From Clostridiales bacterium (GTDB taxonomy: Bacteria; Bacillota; Clostridia; Lachnospirales; Lachnospiraceae), in the NCBI GenBank assembly GCA_021202015.1, contig JAJQDV010000049.1, positions 1 to 64,000 on the forward strand: a stretch of 64,000 nt of DNA. The letters are read 5' to 3'. This document shows positions 63,805 to 64,000 of this stretch, in pieces (positions within the stretch are counted from its first letter, which is position 1; each line of letters opens with the position of its first letter). The notes below the pieces were generated by a model. That model saw only the letters and a list, made by a program, of their open reading frames with translations. It made no database searches and had not been told where the DNA came from. A program made the position numbers and the translations under genes.

Positions 63805-64000
63805 TCACATTGCCACACCGTTGGTCGCCTTAACTGAACACAATGTGTCGAGCCGGACAGGTTTCCCGTCCATAGTGGTCACTGTCCCGCCGGCCTCTTC
63901 AACGATGAGTCCTGCCGCGGCGTGATCCCATGGGCTCAGGGCAAGCTCGAAAAACAGCTCCGCGCGGCCGGCCGCGACATTGCAGAGGTCGAGCGCGGCG
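63805..64000 (-). CDS. Inositol monophosphatase family protein, C-terminal part (runs off the right edge)
   Basis: This gene is absent from the ORF track because its start lies outside the window. The visible 64 residues read [20 protein letters not shown], then [13 protein letters not shown], the conserved metal-binding and C-terminal motif (WDxAA...EAGG) of inositol/fructose-bisphosphate phosphatases. It ends ATNGVAM. The segment is GC-rich relative to the HipBA region. Substrate cannot be told from this fragment. Confidence 0.85.
   Translation of the reverse strand, partial: AALDLCNVAAGRAELFFELALSPWDHAAAGLIVEEAGGTVTTMDGKPVRLDTLCSVKATNGVAM

Overview
The window looks like a chromosome segment of an anaerobic low-to-mid GC Firmicute, most likely a Clostridia/Lachnospiraceae member. 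The evidence is ChW (clostridial hydrophobic, conserved Trp) repeats on four secreted proteins, an anaerobic-type cbi cobalamin operon, strong AGGAGG ribosome binding sites, and an Rpn-type nuclease with an EGRKEG tail. Almost every gene is on the minus strand. The exceptions are one membrane glycosyltransferase gene (20625-23021) and a HipBA-type pair near the right end.

Layout from right to left, the direction of transcription. 63.2-64.0 kb holds the C-terminal end of an inositol-monophosphatase family gene, a broken and inverted short-chain dehydrogenase, and a structured repeat. 61.8-63.2 kb holds a HipB/HipA pair that is probably leaderless. 61.5-49.3 kb holds UDP-sugar genes (ugd, UDP-glucuronate 4-epimerase), a two-module glycosyltransferase, and an ABC polysaccharide exporter (Wzm with an unusual extracytoplasmic domain, Wzt with a C-terminal cargo domain). 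This block also carries a methyltransferase and a large kinase-like/coiled-coil/double-GT2 fusion that together resemble a WbdD chain-termination apparatus. 49.2-35.5 kb is a mosaic, partly AT-rich block of side-chain genes: GT-C membrane transferases, polyprenyl-phosphate GT2 enzymes, two related flippases (one fused to a glycosyltransferase), the dTDP-Fuc4N transaminase WecE, an ATP-grasp ligase and a left-handed beta-helix acyltransferase. 33.1-23.1 kb encodes four secreted ChW-repeat enzymes: GH78 alpha-L-rhamnosidase, polysaccharide deacetylase, L,D-transpeptidase and GH25 lysozyme. 23.0-16.6 kb holds a DUF2142 GT-C protein, a double GT2, and a GtrB/GtrA pair. 16.6-7.9 kb holds a Fic protein, a large secreted amidase, a rhamnosyltransferase-like GT2, and the dTDP-L-rhamnose genes rfbA, B, D and C. 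7.9-5.8 kb holds a small unknown protein, a class II aldolase and a LysR regulator. 5.7-0 kb is cbiD, cbiF, [Rpn nuclease], cbiG, cbiH, cbiJ, running off the left edge.

How it fits together (inference): RfbA/RfbB make dTDP-4-keto-6-deoxyglucose. This goes to dTDP-L-rhamnose through RfbC/RfbD and to dTDP-Fuc4N through WecE. Ugd and the epimerase supply UDP-glucuronate and UDP-galacturonate. Cytoplasmic double-GT2 enzymes would build a rhamnose-containing chain, the methyltransferase/kinase-like module would cap it, and Wzt/Wzm would export it. GT2 + flippase + GT-C cassettes would decorate it outside the membrane. The ChW enzymes are the obvious candidates for remodelling the peptidoglycan/polysaccharide coat. 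Promoters with a palindrome around the -35 element precede both the epimerase/ugd end of this cluster and the secreted amidase.
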